Program-made: the position numbers and the translations under genes
Origin: SZUA-35 sp965530755
GTDB lineage: Bacteria; Actinomycetota; Acidimicrobiia; Acidimicrobiales; SZUA-35
Length of the DNA stretch: 64,000 nucleotides
Assembly (NCBI GenBank): GCA_965530755.1
Contig: CBESNA010000010.1
Span: 1 to 64,000, forward strand
Reading direction: 5' to 3'
Shown: positions 51,076-60,913 of the stretch, in pieces
Numbering within the stretch: the first letter of the stretch is position 1
Layout of the letters: each line of letters begins with the position of its first letter
The notes under the pieces: model-generated
Databases searched by the model: none
What the model saw: only the letters and a program-made list of their open reading frames with translations
Told to the model about the DNA's origin: nothing

Positions 51076-52413
51076 TCACTCCGCTCGGAGCAATTCGGCC
51101 ACGCGGAAGGCGAGATCGAGTCCCTGACTTGCATTGAGCCTCGGGTCGCACATGGTCTCGTAGCGGGTGCTGAGGTCGGTGTCGGAGACATCGTGAGCGC
51201 CTCCCAGGCACTCGGTGACGTCATCGCCGGTCAGCTCGACATGGATTCCGCCCGGCCAGGTTCCGGCGGCCTTGTGGGCGGCGAAGAACCCTGTCACCTC
51301 GGCCAGTACGTCGTCGAGATGCCGAGTCTTGTAGCCGGTGTCTGCGGTGAAGGTGTTGCCGTGCATGGGGTCGCACGTCCACACGACCGGATGGCCTGAG
51401 TCGCGAACCGCAGCCAGCAGCGGCGGGAGGGCTGTCGCCACCTTGTCTGCACCCATGCGCGTGATCAGCGTCAACCGGCCCGGGTCCTTGTCCGGATCGA
51501 GGCGAGCGCACAGCTCGAGCACCTGCTCAGGGGTGGCCGTCGGTCCGATCTTGCAGCCGATCGGATTCTTGATCCCGCTGAAGAATTCGACGTGTGCCTT
51601 GTCGAGGTCGCGGGTGCGTTCACCGATCCAGACCATGTGAGCGCTGCAGTCGTACCACTCGTCAGTGAGGCTGTCCTTGCGAGTCAGCGCCTCCTCGTAC
51701 TGCAGGATGAGGGCTTCATGGCTGGTGTAGAAGTCGGCCTCGTGGATCTCTGGATGATTCGACGAGATGCCGGCCGCCTCCATGAAACGGATGGCACGGT
51801 CGATCTCGTCGCCGAGGATGGCGTAGCGCTGGCCCGCCGGTGAAGAAGCGACGAACTCCTGGTTCCACGCTTGGACACGGTGCAGGTCGGCGAAGCCTCC
51901 CTTGGTGAAGGCGCGGAGGAGATTCAGCGTCGAGGCCGACTGGTGGTATGCCTGGAGCAACCGCTGAGGGTCGGGGGAGCGGCCATCAGGGGAGAACGGC
52001 AAGTCGTTGACCATGTGGCCGAGGAACGAGGGGAGCTCGGTGCCGTCGATGGTCTCGGTCGGTTGCGACCGCGGCTTGGCGAATTGGCCGGCGATCCGCC
52101 CGACTTTGACGGTGGGGACGCCGGCTGAATACGTGAGAACGACCGCCATCTGCAGGATCACGCGCAGCTTGTCGCGAATGGCATCGGCATTGAATCCATC
52201 GAAGGATTCGGCGCAGTCACCCGCCTGGAGCAGAAAGGCCTTGCCGAGGGCGACATCGCCCAAGCGAGCGCGGAGATCTCGTGCTTCGCCCGCAAACACC
52301 AGGGGCGGCAGGGTCGAGAGCTCCTTCTCGACTCGCTCGAGATCGGGGAGATCCGGCCAGGACGGCTGCTGCTTGGCCTCGAGCTGGCGCCAACTTCCAG
52401 GGTTCCATGTCAC
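51076..52413 (-). CDS. aroG: Class II DAHP synthase (3-deoxy-D-arabino-heptulosonate 7-phosphate synthase)
   Basis: A 445-residue class II (plant/mycobacterial type) enzyme that starts the shikimate pathway from PEP and erythrose-4-phosphate. Signatures are FLLQAGDCAESF, TVKVGRIAGQFAKPRS, MVWIGERTRDLDKAHVEFFSGIKNPIGCKIGP, VVWTCDPMHGNT and GGIHVELTGDDVTECLGG; the metal ligands lie in these blocks. GTG 52413 (VTWNPGSWRQ) matches the usual N-terminus; a GTG 11 codons upstream (52446) is an alternative. It is convergent with the anti-sigma gene. Short interface insertions characteristic of the allosteric M. tuberculosis enzyme were not analysed. Confidence 0.96.
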   Translation of the reverse strand: MTWNPGSWRQLEAKQQPSWPDLPDLERVEKELSTLPPLVFAGEARDLRARLGDVALGKAFLLQAGDCAESFDGFNADAIRDKLRVILQMAVVLTYSAGVPTVKVGRIAGQFAKPRSQPTETIDGTELPSFLGHMVNDLPFSPDGRSPDPQRLLQAYHQSASTLNLLRAFTKGGFADLHRVQAWNQEFVASSPAGQRYAILGDEIDRAIRFMEAAGISSNHPEIHEADFYTSHEALILQYEEALTRKDSLTDEWYDCSAHMVWIGERTRDLDKAHVEFFSGIKNPIGCKIGPTATPEQVLELCARLDPDKDPGRLTLITRMGADKVATALPPLLAAVRDSGHPVVWTCDPMHGNTFTADTGYKTRHLDDVLAEVTGFFAAHKAAGTWPGGIHVELTGDDVTECLGGAHDVSDTDLSTRYETMCDPRLNASQGLDLAFRVAELLRAE

Positions 52414-52454
52414 CCGGCCAGTCTCACCGACGATCGGGTCGAGCACAACGCGGT

Positions 52455-52490
52455 TTCAAAACGGGAAGAGCCCCCGCCGAGCGGAGGCTC
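52455..52490 (-). terminator. Intrinsic terminator after the group 2 sigma gene
   Basis: In minus-strand sense GAGCCTCCGC and GCGGGGGCTC pair (one G-T wobble) around TCG, followed by TTCCCGTTTT. It lies about 40 bp after the sigma gene stop and just before the DAHP synthase gene. Confidence 0.75.
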
Positions 52491-52528
52491 CTTCCTCATA
52501 TCGCGGGAGGCCCGCTAGGGCCGAGCGT

Positions 52529-53368
<840 letters not shown>

Positions 53369-53428
53369 GGCGCGCTCTTTATCTTTGTGTGTGCGGGGAA
53401 GGGGAAGGGGTTGCGAACGGGAAAACGT

Positions 53429-53644
53429 TCAGCGAACGATCGGGAACGGCACGTTGCGGAACACGTTCTCGTCGTTGAGATGCGATGCGTTCCGATGATT
53501 GCCGTGCCTGCCGTGTCGATCCGGATGCGTCCGGCTGTTCACAGCGATGTTCTTGTATGTGTGATGATGTTTGCAATGATGGCTGAGGTAGTGGAGACGG
53601 TTCAAGTCGGGCTGCAGATCCAGTAGATTTCGCAGATATTCCAT
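53429..53644 (-). CDS. Small histidine-rich ORF upstream of the sigma gene
   Basis: A 71-codon frame ending about 60 bp before the sigma start. The product is unusual: a helical start (MEYLRNLLDLQPDLNRLHYL), then SHHCKHHHTYKN and HPDRHGRHGNHRNASH, about a dozen histidines plus one cysteine. By my count about two thirds of its codons end in G or C, less than in the surrounding genes. There is no strong Shine-Dalgarno sequence. It could be a metal-binding leader peptide regulating the sigma gene, an independent small protein, or chance. I lean only slightly towards a real gene. Confidence 0.35.
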   Translation of the reverse strand: MEYLRNLLDLQPDLNRLHYLSHHCKHHHTYKNIAVNSRTHPDRHGRHGNHRNASHLNDENVFRNVPFPIVR

Positions 53645-53695
53645 GCGTTACCTGAGCGAACATCAAAGTTAGTACACATCCTTCCCCCTGTCAGG

Positions 53696-53709
53696 GTGAC
53701 ATTCGTCAC
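53696..53709. repeat. Small palindrome upstream of nadD
   Basis: GTGAC-ATTC-GTCAC is a perfect 5-bp inverted repeat with a four-base spacer, 30 bp before nadD, in the divergent region shared with the sigma gene. It is a candidate operator and equally compatible with chance. Confidence 0.3.
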
Positions 53710-53738
53710 TTCGAGTTGAAAGTTGTCCATCCTCAGGT

Positions 53739-54371
53739 ATGACCGCCGCCACTTCCGAACCGCACACGAACCGACGCATCGGGCTGTTCGGGGGCACATT
53801 CGACCCGGTGCACCACGGTCATCTCGCAGCGGCATGGCATGTGCGGCAGCGGCTGAATCTCGATGCCGTGTGGTTGATTGTTGCGAACGATCCCTGGCAG
53901 AAGCGCGACGATCGCATGATCACGCCGGCGGCGACTCGCCTCGAGTGGGTCCACCTTGCCGTCGATGGGGTCGTTGGTTTGGCAGCGTCGGACATCGAGA
54001 TCGAACTCGGGGGCACGACGTACACGATCGACACCATCGCCGCGCTCGACGAACGGTTTCCCGGTGTCGACTGGCGTGTCGTGGTCGGCGCAGATGCAGC
54101 CGCCCAACTCGACACATGGCACCGTGCCGACGAACTCCGGGAGCAGATCGACCTCGTGGTCGTGAACCGGCCCGGCGTCGATGTCGGTTCCATCCCAGCG
54201 GGGTGGCGTTTCGAAGAGGTCGAGATCCCGGCCCTCGACCTGTCCTCGACCGAGCTCCGGGCAATGGCGGCGAGCGGGCTGTCGCTGCGTTTCCTCACCA
54301 CGGATGCGGTCGCCGAGGCGATCGAGCGAACCGGCGTGTTCGCTCGGGGTGACGGGCCGTCGCACCAGTGA
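53739..54371 (+). CDS. nadD: Nicotinate-nucleotide adenylyltransferase
   Basis: A 210-residue enzyme that adenylylates nicotinate mononucleotide in NAD synthesis. The nucleotidyltransferase motif GLFGGTFDPVHHGHLAAA (with the HxGH) is at residues 15-32. ANDPWQKRDDRMITPAATRLEW follows, and the C-terminal substrate motif is LSSTELRAMAASG. Its stop overlaps the next gene by four bases. nadD-(LytR_C)-rsfS is a common actinobacterial order. Confidence 0.96.
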   Translation: MTAATSEPHTNRRIGLFGGTFDPVHHGHLAAAWHVRQRLNLDAVWLIVANDPWQKRDDRMITPAATRLEWVHLAVDGVVGLAASDIEIELGGTTYTIDTIAALDERFPGVDWRVVVGADAAAQLDTWHRADELREQIDLVVVNRPGVDVGSIPAGWRFEEVEIPALDLSSTELRAMAASGLSLRFLTTDAVAEAIERTGVFARGDGPSHQ

Positions 54372-55522
54372 TCCGCCAAACCACCACCATTCCCCTCGCC
54401 GACGGGGATCAGCCGGACGAGCCTCGATCGGGTTGGGCTCGGTGGACCTTCATCGTGCTCGAGGTCGTCCTCCTCGGATCCATCCCGTTGCTGGCCATGC
54501 TCGGATTTCGGGGCCTGCTCGACTCCAGGGCGGGCCAGTTCACCGCCGAACCCGGACGGGAAGACCCCGGATGGTTGGCGCTCGTCGAACCGACGCCCAT
54601 CCGGTCGATCGTCGATGTCGACGAGGGACGGGTCGGCGGCATCGTCTTGGTCGTGCCGTCCGGCGAGGCACTGGGTGGCGGCACGGTCATCCTGGTGTCG
54701 GGGGCAACCGAGGTCGACGGCGTGCCGCTGGACGAGCGGGGTGCCGATGACGCCGTTACCGCCCTCGCGGCTGCGCTCCGGCTGGCCATCGATCCGCCGG
54801 TGCTGGCCGACGTTGACGGTTGGGCGGAGCTCCTCGGGGATGTTGAGATCGAGCTCGCCAATCCCGATCCGGTGCCCGGCGTGAACGGTGCGATCGCTGT
54901 CGCCGCCGGTCGAGTCACCGTCGATGCCGCCGACATGCCGGCGCTCTCGTCGCGGCTGCCGGTCGGAATCGATGATCCAGACGCTCTCGAGTTTCGACGC
55001 GAGGTGTTGTGGCGGACCCTGCTCGACGAAGGGGTCTTCGTCGAGAGTGACCCGCCGGGCGCGTCAGCCGTCGATGAGACCGGCGTTGAGCGGGTCAGGC
55101 GCGATCTCTCCTCGATTTCCGTCGGTCTGAACCGAGTGGAGCCGCTTCCTCTCGCCGGCCGCACGATCGATGCCGAGGCGGCCGAAGCGCTTGTGCGTTC
55201 GTCTGTCGCCCGTCCGCTCGGGCACGAACCCGGCGCCCGGCTGCAGGTCCGGGTCATCGACCGCAGCGGGAGCAACGATCTGGAAACAGCTGCCCGCAAT
55301 CTCGGACAGGCAGGCTTCGAGGTCGTGCAGATCGGGAACGCCAGCGTGCTGGACGACGGTCCCACGCAGCTGTTCGTGCCTCCCGGCGCCGACGCAGGTG
55401 AGGTCGCGAGGCTGGCCGAGGTCGCTGATGCGGCTACCGTTCCACCCAGTCTCGATCCCGAAGCCGTGTCCACCGTGACGCTGCTCCTCGGAGTGAGATC
55501 CCCGATCGCCGTGTCCTCATGA
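54368..55522 (+). CDS. Membrane protein with LytR C-terminal-type domain
   Basis: A 384-residue protein with one N-terminal transmembrane helix (WTFIVLEVVLLGSIPLLAMLG, about 29-50). The extracytoplasmic middle region (RSIVDVDEGRVGGIVLVVPSGEALGGGTVILV) looks like a diverged LCP/LytR-type fold but lacks the arginines and aspartates of active LCP phosphotransferases. The last 120 residues form a LytR_C-like domain (LQVRVIDRSGSNDLETAARNLGQAGFEVVQIGN). Proteins of this type sit beside nadD/rsfS in actinobacteria and may have a scaffolding role in wall-polymer attachment. It overlaps both neighbours by four bases. Confidence 0.75.
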   Translation: MIRQTTTIPLADGDQPDEPRSGWARWTFIVLEVVLLGSIPLLAMLGFRGLLDSRAGQFTAEPGREDPGWLALVEPTPIRSIVDVDEGRVGGIVLVVPSGEALGGGTVILVSGATEVDGVPLDERGADDAVTALAAALRLAIDPPVLADVDGWAELLGDVEIELANPDPVPGVNGAIAVAAGRVTVDAADMPALSSRLPVGIDDPDALEFRREVLWRTLLDEGVFVESDPPGASAVDETGVERVRRDLSSISVGLNRVEPLPLAGRTIDAEAAEALVRSSVARPLGHEPGARLQVRVIDRSGSNDLETAARNLGQAGFEVVQIGNASVLDDGPTQLFVPPGADAGEVARLAEVADAATVPPSLDPEAVSTVTLLLGVRSPIAVSS

Positions 55523-55983
55523 GCCGATCAGCATCTGTCGCCCACCGAAGCCGAGAACATGTGAACGAGTTCGTAGCAACCGCATCCGATTCCACGCCCG
55601 TCGAGAACGCGTCGCCTGGTCCCGCTGTCGACCACCTCGCTGCTGCTGATGAGCAGTGGGTCCGCATCGCCCTCGATGCGGCCGAGGACAAGCTGGGCAC
55701 CAACAGTCGAGCGTTCTTCGTCGGCCAGGCGATCGGGATCACCGACTGGTTCGTTGTCACCTCTGGCGGCAACGCCCGCCAGGTGCGGGCCATCGTTGAT
55801 GAGGTCGAGGAGCAGGTCGCGGCGCGGGGCGGACCGAGGGCTCGCCGCGTCGAAGGCAAGGACACGTTGTCGTGGGTCCTCATGGACTTCGGCGGGTTCG
55901 TCGTCCACGTGTTCGACACCGAGGCGCGTGACTTCTACGACCTTGACCGCCTCTGGCGCGACATGCCAGAACTCCAGCGCTGA
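55519..55983 (+). CDS. rsfS: Ribosomal silencing factor RsfS
   Basis: A 154-residue protein with the RsfS/Iojap core DEQWVRIALDAAEDKLGTNS, ITDWFVVTSGGNARQVRAIVDEVEEQV and LSWVLMDFGGFVVHVFDTEARDFYDLDRLW. It binds ribosomal protein L14 and blocks subunit joining when nutrients are short. The first 40 residues are a non-conserved extension, so the true start could be internal (ATG or GTG after 55519); the four-base overlap with the previous gene favours 55519. Confidence 0.93.
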   Translation: MSRSASVAHRSREHVNEFVATASDSTPVENASPGPAVDHLAAADEQWVRIALDAAEDKLGTNSRAFFVGQAIGITDWFVVTSGGNARQVRAIVDEVEEQVAARGGPRARRVEGKDTLSWVLMDFGGFVVHVFDTEARDFYDLDRLWRDMPELQR

Positions 55984-56010
55984 CCCAGCCTCGCGATTGG
56001 GGTTCGAACG

Positions 56011-58869
56011 TCAGGCGACGATGTTCACGAGGCGACCGGGGACCACGATCACCTTTTTGGGATCGGCCCCCGCCAAGAGTTCGACGATGCGGGGATCGGC
56101 GAGGGCCTCGGCCTCGATCGAGGCCGGATCAGCATCGGTCCGCACTGAGATCTTGCTGCGAACCTTGCCGTTGACCTGAATTGGATACTCCACCTCGTCG
56201 GTGACGAGCAGCGCCGGATCGGCCTCGGGGAACGACTCGTAGGCCAGGGTCTCGTCGTGACCCAATCGCTGCCAGATCTCCTCGGCGATGTGCGGCGCCA
56301 GCGGCGCCAGCATCAGCGCCATGGGTTCGATGATTTCCCGGGGCGTCATGCGGCCCGGCTGTGAACCGACCTCCGCGGTCAACGCATTGTTCAACTCGAT
56401 CAGTTTGGAGACAGCGGTGTTGAAGCGGAGTCCGGCGTAGTCCTCTCGCACATCGGCCATCGTTCGGTGAAGGGTCCGTGTGAGGTCGTCCGATGCCGGA
56501 ACGTCGCCAACGATCGTGGCACCACTCTCTTCGTCGACGACGTTGCGCCAGACCCGCTGGAGGAAACGTTGCATGCCGATGACGTCGCGAGTGTTCCATG
56601 GCCGCGACGCGTCCATTGGGCCCGTCGACATCTGGTAGAGCCGGAACGTGTCCGCCCCATACGCGGCATACATGTCATCCGGGGTGACCATGTTCTTCAG
56701 GCTCTTGCCCATCTTCCCGAACTCTCGGGCGACAGGCTCCCCTTCGTGGGTGAATCCGTCGCCGGCCTCCACCACCTCGGTGGCCTCGACCGGCTGCCCT
56801 CGTTCGTCACGAAACGCCGCTGCCTGGATGTATCCCTGGTTGAAGAGACGGTGGTAGGGCTCGGGGGCCGAGACATGGCCGAGATCGAACAACACCTTGT
56901 GCCAGAAGCGGGCGTACAACAGATGGAGCACGGCGTGTTCGACGCCGCCGACATACAGGTCGACACCTCCGGATTCGCCCGGTGCCCGCGGCCCTAGCCA
57001 ATACTCCTCGACGCCTGGGTCGATGAAAGCTGACTCGTTCGTCGGGTCGAGGTAGCGCATCTGGTACCAGCATGAACCGGCCCACTGGGGCATCACGTTC
57101 ACATCGCGGACGTAGGTCTTCGGCCCGTCGCCCAAGTCCAAAGTGACCTCGAGCCACTGGTCAGCCCTCGCGAGAGGCGGGACCGGCTCGGTGACATCGT
57201 CGTCCGGATCCAGCGGATCAGGACGGAAATCCTCGAGCTCGGGCAGCGTGACCGGCAGGAGATCATCAGGGACGGCATGGGGGCGACCGGCGTCGTCGTA
57301 GATGATGGGGAACGGTTCGCCCCAGTAGCGCTGGCGGCTGAAGAGCCAATCGCGCAGGCGGTAGGTGACAGCGGCTCCGCCATGGCCATTGGCCTCGAGC
57401 CACGCATTGGTGGAGGCGACGCCATCTGCGACGGATGCGATTCCGTTGAGGTCGAGCGATTCGTTGGACGAGTTGATGTACGGGGCATCGCCGATGAAGG
57501 CCACCGGCCACGTCTCGGTGTCGATGTCGTGCTCGATCTCGTGTTCGGCGAACCACGAAACAGGCGGCTTCTGGATCGGGGCGATGTCCAGGTCGAACTT
57601 CCGGGCGAACTCGAAGTCCCGCTGATCGCCGCACGGGACAGCCATGATCGCGCCGGTTCCGTAGCCCATCAGGACGTAGTCGGCGATCCAGATCGGGATC
57701 TCAGCACCGTTCAGCGGATTGGTGGCAGTGGCACCGGTGAATACCCCGGTCTTCTCGCGGGTGTCATCCTGTCGGGTCTGATCATCGGCGGCAGCGGCGG
57801 TTGCCTGGTATGCCTGGACCTCGGCGCGCTGCGCTTCGGTGGTCAGCTGCGGAACCAGTGGGTGCTCGGGGGAGAGCACCATGAACGTTGCGCCGAAGAG
57901 CGTGTCCGGGCGGGTGGTGAACACCTCGATGGCGCCCGCGTCCGACCCGAATCGGACAGTGGCGCCCTCACTCCGGCCGATCCAGTTGCGCTGCATGATC
58001 TTGATCGGCTCGGGCCAATCGAGCATGTCGAGGTCGGCCAGCAGCCGGTCGGCGTACTTGGTGATGCTGAGCGTCCACTGACGCATGTTGCGCTTGAACA
58101 CAGGAAAGTTGCCGATGTCCGAGCGGCCATCGGCGGTGACCTCTTCATTGGCCAGGATGGTGCCAAGGCCGGGGCACCAGTTGACGGGCGCGTCGGCGAG
58201 GTAGGCGAGTCGATGCCCGTTGATCAGGTCCTGCCGATCACCGGACTTCATCTCGGCCCAAGGCCGGCCGTCCGGTGTCGGTCGACTGCCATCGGCGAAC
58301 TCGGCGATCAGTTCCTCGATCGGGCGGGCGCGGTCGAGGTCCTCGTCGTACCAGGCGTTGAAGATCTGCTCGAAGATCCACTGTGTCCAACGGAAGAAGG
58401 ACTCGTCTGTGGTCGACACACTGCGACGAGCATCGTGAGCCAGGCCGAGGCGGCGTAGCTGCCGCCGCATGTTCGTGATGTTCTCCTCGGTGTTGACGCG
58501 AGGATGTACTCCGGTGGTGATGGCGTGCTGCTCGGCAGGCAAGCCGAACGCGTCGTACCCGAGCGCGTGCAGCACGTTGTAGCCAGCCATCCGGTGGTAG
58601 CGGGCGAAGACATCGGTGCCGATGTAACCGAGCGGGTGGCCGACGTGCAGTCCCTTGCCTGACGGGTAAGGGAACATGTCGAGGACGAACAGCTTCTCCC
58701 GTCCGTCGACCTTGTCTGGCTCGGCGAGTGGGCCGGAGGGATTGGGGGCTTCGAAGGTGCCCTCTGACTCCCAACGGTCCTGCCAACGCTGCTCGATCTC
58801 GCCGGCGAGCGTGGCGTCGTACCGGTGTGCCGGGGGGTCCTGGGCGCGAGTGGGAGCGGTGTCAGCCAT
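56011..58869 (-). CDS. leuS: Leucyl-tRNA synthetase
   Basis: The 952-residue class I synthetase has the HIGH-type motif PYPSGKGLHVGHPLGY, the editing domain with TTRPDTLFGATFMVLSPEHPLV and YGTGAIMAVPCGDQRDFEF, the zinc/leucine-specific region RQRYWGEPFPIIY, the signature QWAGSCWYQMRYLDPTNE and the second ATP loop FGKMGKSLKN. KMGKS replaces KMSKS, as usual in actinobacterial LeuRS, so it is not a defect. The C-terminal anticodon-binding part ends VEYPIQVNGKVRSKI...VIVVPGRLVNIV. It is transcribed away from tRNA-Ala. Confidence 0.98.
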   Translation of the reverse strand: MADTAPTRAQDPPAHRYDATLAGEIEQRWQDRWESEGTFEAPNPSGPLAEPDKVDGREKLFVLDMFPYPSGKGLHVGHPLGYIGTDVFARYHRMAGYNVLHALGYDAFGLPAEQHAITTGVHPRVNTEENITNMRRQLRRLGLAHDARRSVSTTDESFFRWTQWIFEQIFNAWYDEDLDRARPIEELIAEFADGSRPTPDGRPWAEMKSGDRQDLINGHRLAYLADAPVNWCPGLGTILANEEVTADGRSDIGNFPVFKRNMRQWTLSITKYADRLLADLDMLDWPEPIKIMQRNWIGRSEGATVRFGSDAGAIEVFTTRPDTLFGATFMVLSPEHPLVPQLTTEAQRAEVQAYQATAAAADDQTRQDDTREKTGVFTGATATNPLNGAEIPIWIADYVLMGYGTGAIMAVPCGDQRDFEFARKFDLDIAPIQKPPVSWFAEHEIEHDIDTETWPVAFIGDAPYINSSNESLDLNGIASVADGVASTNAWLEANGHGGAAVTYRLRDWLFSRQRYWGEPFPIIYDDAGRPHAVPDDLLPVTLPELEDFRPDPLDPDDDVTEPVPPLARADQWLEVTLDLGDGPKTYVRDVNVMPQWAGSCWYQMRYLDPTNESAFIDPGVEEYWLGPRAPGESGGVDLYVGGVEHAVLHLLYARFWHKVLFDLGHVSAPEPYHRLFNQGYIQAAAFRDERGQPVEATEVVEAGDGFTHEGEPVAREFGKMGKSLKNMVTPDDMYAAYGADTFRLYQMSTGPMDASRPWNTRDVIGMQRFLQRVWRNVVDEESGATIVGDVPASDDLTRTLHRTMADVREDYAGLRFNTAVSKLIELNNALTAEVGSQPGRMTPREIIEPMALMLAPLAPHIAEEIWQRLGHDETLAYESFPEADPALLVTDEVEYPIQVNGKVRSKISVRTDADPASIEAEALADPRIVELLAGADPKKVIVVPGRLVNIVA

Positions 58870-59017
58870 ACGAGCGACAGCGTAGGACGCTGCATTCGTG
58901 GAGAGGTGGAGTATTCGGCCGGATGCGTCACCGATCCGACGGTGATTCGGAGAAGTGCGAAGCGCGTTGTCGGACGCCGTGAGTTTGGTACGATCACGCT
59001 CCCACTCGGGTCATCCC

Positions 59018-59090
59018 GGGGCTATAGCTCAGTTGGTAGAGCGCTTCCATGGCATGGAAGAGGTCTGGAGTTCGATTCTCCATAGCTCCA
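59018..59090 (+). tRNA. tRNA-Ala (GGC anticodon)
   Basis: A 73-nt cloverleaf. Acceptor GGGGCTA pairs with TAGCTCC and includes the G3-U70 wobble that identifies tRNA-Ala. The D-arm is AGCTCAGTTGGTAGAGC. The anticodon stem CTTCC/GGAAG encloses the loop ATGGCAT (anticodon GGC). The T-arm contains GTTCGATTC and the discriminator is A. CCA is not encoded. Confidence 0.97.
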
Positions 59091-59212
59091 CAAAGCTCCG
59101 ACCGGACCGGTCGAGACTCCCGCTTCTGCGGTCGAGTCCGACCGGCCCCGATCGATTCGAACCGGACGACATCCGACTCTTGTTACCCGGGCGTAACTTT
59201 CCCGGTCGCTCC

Positions 59213-60889
59213 GTGGTCAGAACTGCTGTGCGAACCATCGTCTCTCGAATCGAACACGCAGCCAAGGGTGACAACGCCGTCACCTTCATGACCGGCGACG
59301 AGCCGCTCACGAAGTCATGGACCGAGCTTCATGAAGAGGCCAAGGCCATGGCCGCGATCCTGCAGTCCCGGGGCATCGGGCAAGGCGATCATGTCGCCCT
59401 GCTCGGCCCGACCACACCGACCCTCGTGACGGCATTCCAGGCGGTGTGGTTGTGCGGCGCAACACTCGTCGTCTTGCCGCTCCCGATGCGTTTGGCATCG
59501 ATAGAGGAGTTCGCTACGGCCACGAAGGCCCGTATCCGTCGGGCCGACTGCGCCGCAGTGCTCATCGACCCCGACCTTGCGCCTTTCGTCGAGGCCGAGC
59601 CCGAGGATCCACCCCTGATCAACTACGAAGAGCTCGCCCCCGGTTCCGGCCGGGCCGTCGCCAACGACTTCATCCGGCCCGACTACCACGAGGACGATCT
59701 CTTCGTCCTTCAATTCACCTCCGGGTCCACCGAGGAGCCGAAGGGCGTGATGCTGCCCAATCACGTCGTCGCGGCGAATCTCGACGCCATCAGTGAGGCG
59801 GCCGAGGTCGACATCGACACTGACGTGATGGTGTCGTGGCTGCCGCTCTACCACGACATGGGTCTCGTCGGGTTCTGCATCCTCCCGATGGCCGAGGGCA
59901 TGAATCTCGTGCTCGGCGCCCCACAAGACTTCCTTGCGTCACCGGGGCGTTGGATGGAATGGATCTCGACCTACGGCGGCACGGCCACGGCAGGTCCGAA
60001 CTTCTCCTACGTGCTGGCGACTCGGGCGCTCAACCGGAGCAAGGAGACGCTCGACTTGTCGTCGATGCGGATCTTCCTCAACGGCGCCGAGCCCGTCGAC
60101 CCGGCATCGGTCGAGGCCTTCATCGAAGCCGGTGCACGCCACGGGATGCCGCCGGGTGCGGTCTTCCCGGCCTTCGGAATGGCCGAGCTCGCCATTGCCG
60201 GTTGTTTCCCGAAGCCGATGACCGGCCTGGTGACCGACACGGTCGACGCCCAGCTCCTCGAACTCGAACAGCGGGCCGTGCAGGTCGCAGACGACCACAA
60301 GAACGCCCGCAAGATCGTCGAGCTCGGTCGTCCGGTGCCCGGTCTCGAGTTCCGCATCGTCGACCCGAAGTCCGGGGCGGAGTTGACCGATCGTGACGTC
60401 GGCGAGCTCCAGATCAGGGGCACCTCGGTGACGACCGGCTACTACAAGCGACCGGAAGCCAACGCCGATCTGTTCGTCGACGGCGACTGGCTCCGCACCG
60501 GCGACCTTTCGTACATGGTCGACGGATCGATGTACATGTGCGGGCGGATCAAGGACGTCATCATCGTGGGTGGACGCAACGTCTACCCGCAGGACATCGA
60601 GCGCCACATCGGCGAGATCGACGGAATCCGGGCCGGCAACGTGATCGCGTTCGGTGTTCCCGGACGGAAGGGCAAGGAATCGGTCGTCGTCGTCGCCGAG
60701 ACCAGAGCAGAGGATCTCGAGAACCTCTCCCACCAGGTTCACGAAAAAACGGTCGAGGCCGTCGGACTCCCGAGCCGCGACGTCGTGTTCGTGCGACCGA
60801 GCACGCTGCCCAAGACCAGCTCAGGCAAGCTCCAGCGGGCGCTGTGCAAGCAGCAGTATCTCGACGAGGTGCTCGAACGGATCTCCTGA
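59213..60889 (+). CDS. Fatty acyl-AMP ligase (FAAL, FadD-like)
   Basis: A 558-residue adenylate-forming enzyme. The phosphate loop reads FTSGSTEEPKGVML, and the FAAL-typical SWLPLYHDMGLVGF follows. Further core motifs are FLNGAEPV, PAFGMAELAIAGC, GELQIRGTSVTTGYYK, the hinge YMCGRIKDVIIVGGRNVYPQDIE and the catalytic Lys in LPKTSSGKLQRA. FAALs activate fatty acids as acyl-AMP and pass them to carrier proteins or lipids rather than to CoA. The frame is open upstream through the tRNA; GTG 59213 (VVRTAVRTI) is the first reasonable start, and GTG 59228 is the alternative. No PKS or NRPS gene is in the window. Confidence 0.88.
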   Translation: MVRTAVRTIVSRIEHAAKGDNAVTFMTGDEPLTKSWTELHEEAKAMAAILQSRGIGQGDHVALLGPTTPTLVTAFQAVWLCGATLVVLPLPMRLASIEEFATATKARIRRADCAAVLIDPDLAPFVEAEPEDPPLINYEELAPGSGRAVANDFIRPDYHEDDLFVLQFTSGSTEEPKGVMLPNHVVAANLDAISEAAEVDIDTDVMVSWLPLYHDMGLVGFCILPMAEGMNLVLGAPQDFLASPGRWMEWISTYGGTATAGPNFSYVLATRALNRSKETLDLSSMRIFLNGAEPVDPASVEAFIEAGARHGMPPGAVFPAFGMAELAIAGCFPKPMTGLVTDTVDAQLLELEQRAVQVADDHKNARKIVELGRPVPGLEFRIVDPKSGAELTDRDVGELQIRGTSVTTGYYKRPEANADLFVDGDWLRTGDLSYMVDGSMYMCGRIKDVIIVGGRNVYPQDIERHIGEIDGIRAGNVIAFGVPGRKGKESVVVVAETRAEDLENLSHQVHEKTVEAVGLPSRDVVFVRPSTLPKTSSGKLQRALCKQQYLDEVLERIS

Positions 60890-60913
60890 CGATGGCCGCT
60901 AGCGTTTGACGCA

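Noticed and set aside
53387..53626. Plus-strand 79-codon frame upstream of nadD
   Set aside because: Met/Val-rich translation without motif or ribosome-binding site, antisense to the somewhat more plausible His-rich frame.
56690..56730. Loss of the KMSKS motif in LeuRS
   Set aside because: KMGKS/KIGKS at this place is normal for actinobacterial LeuRS enzymes, so it is not a defect.
58955..59212. N-terminal extension of the acyl-AMP ligase
   Set aside because: It would translate straight through tRNA-Ala; the family N-terminus fits GTG 59213.
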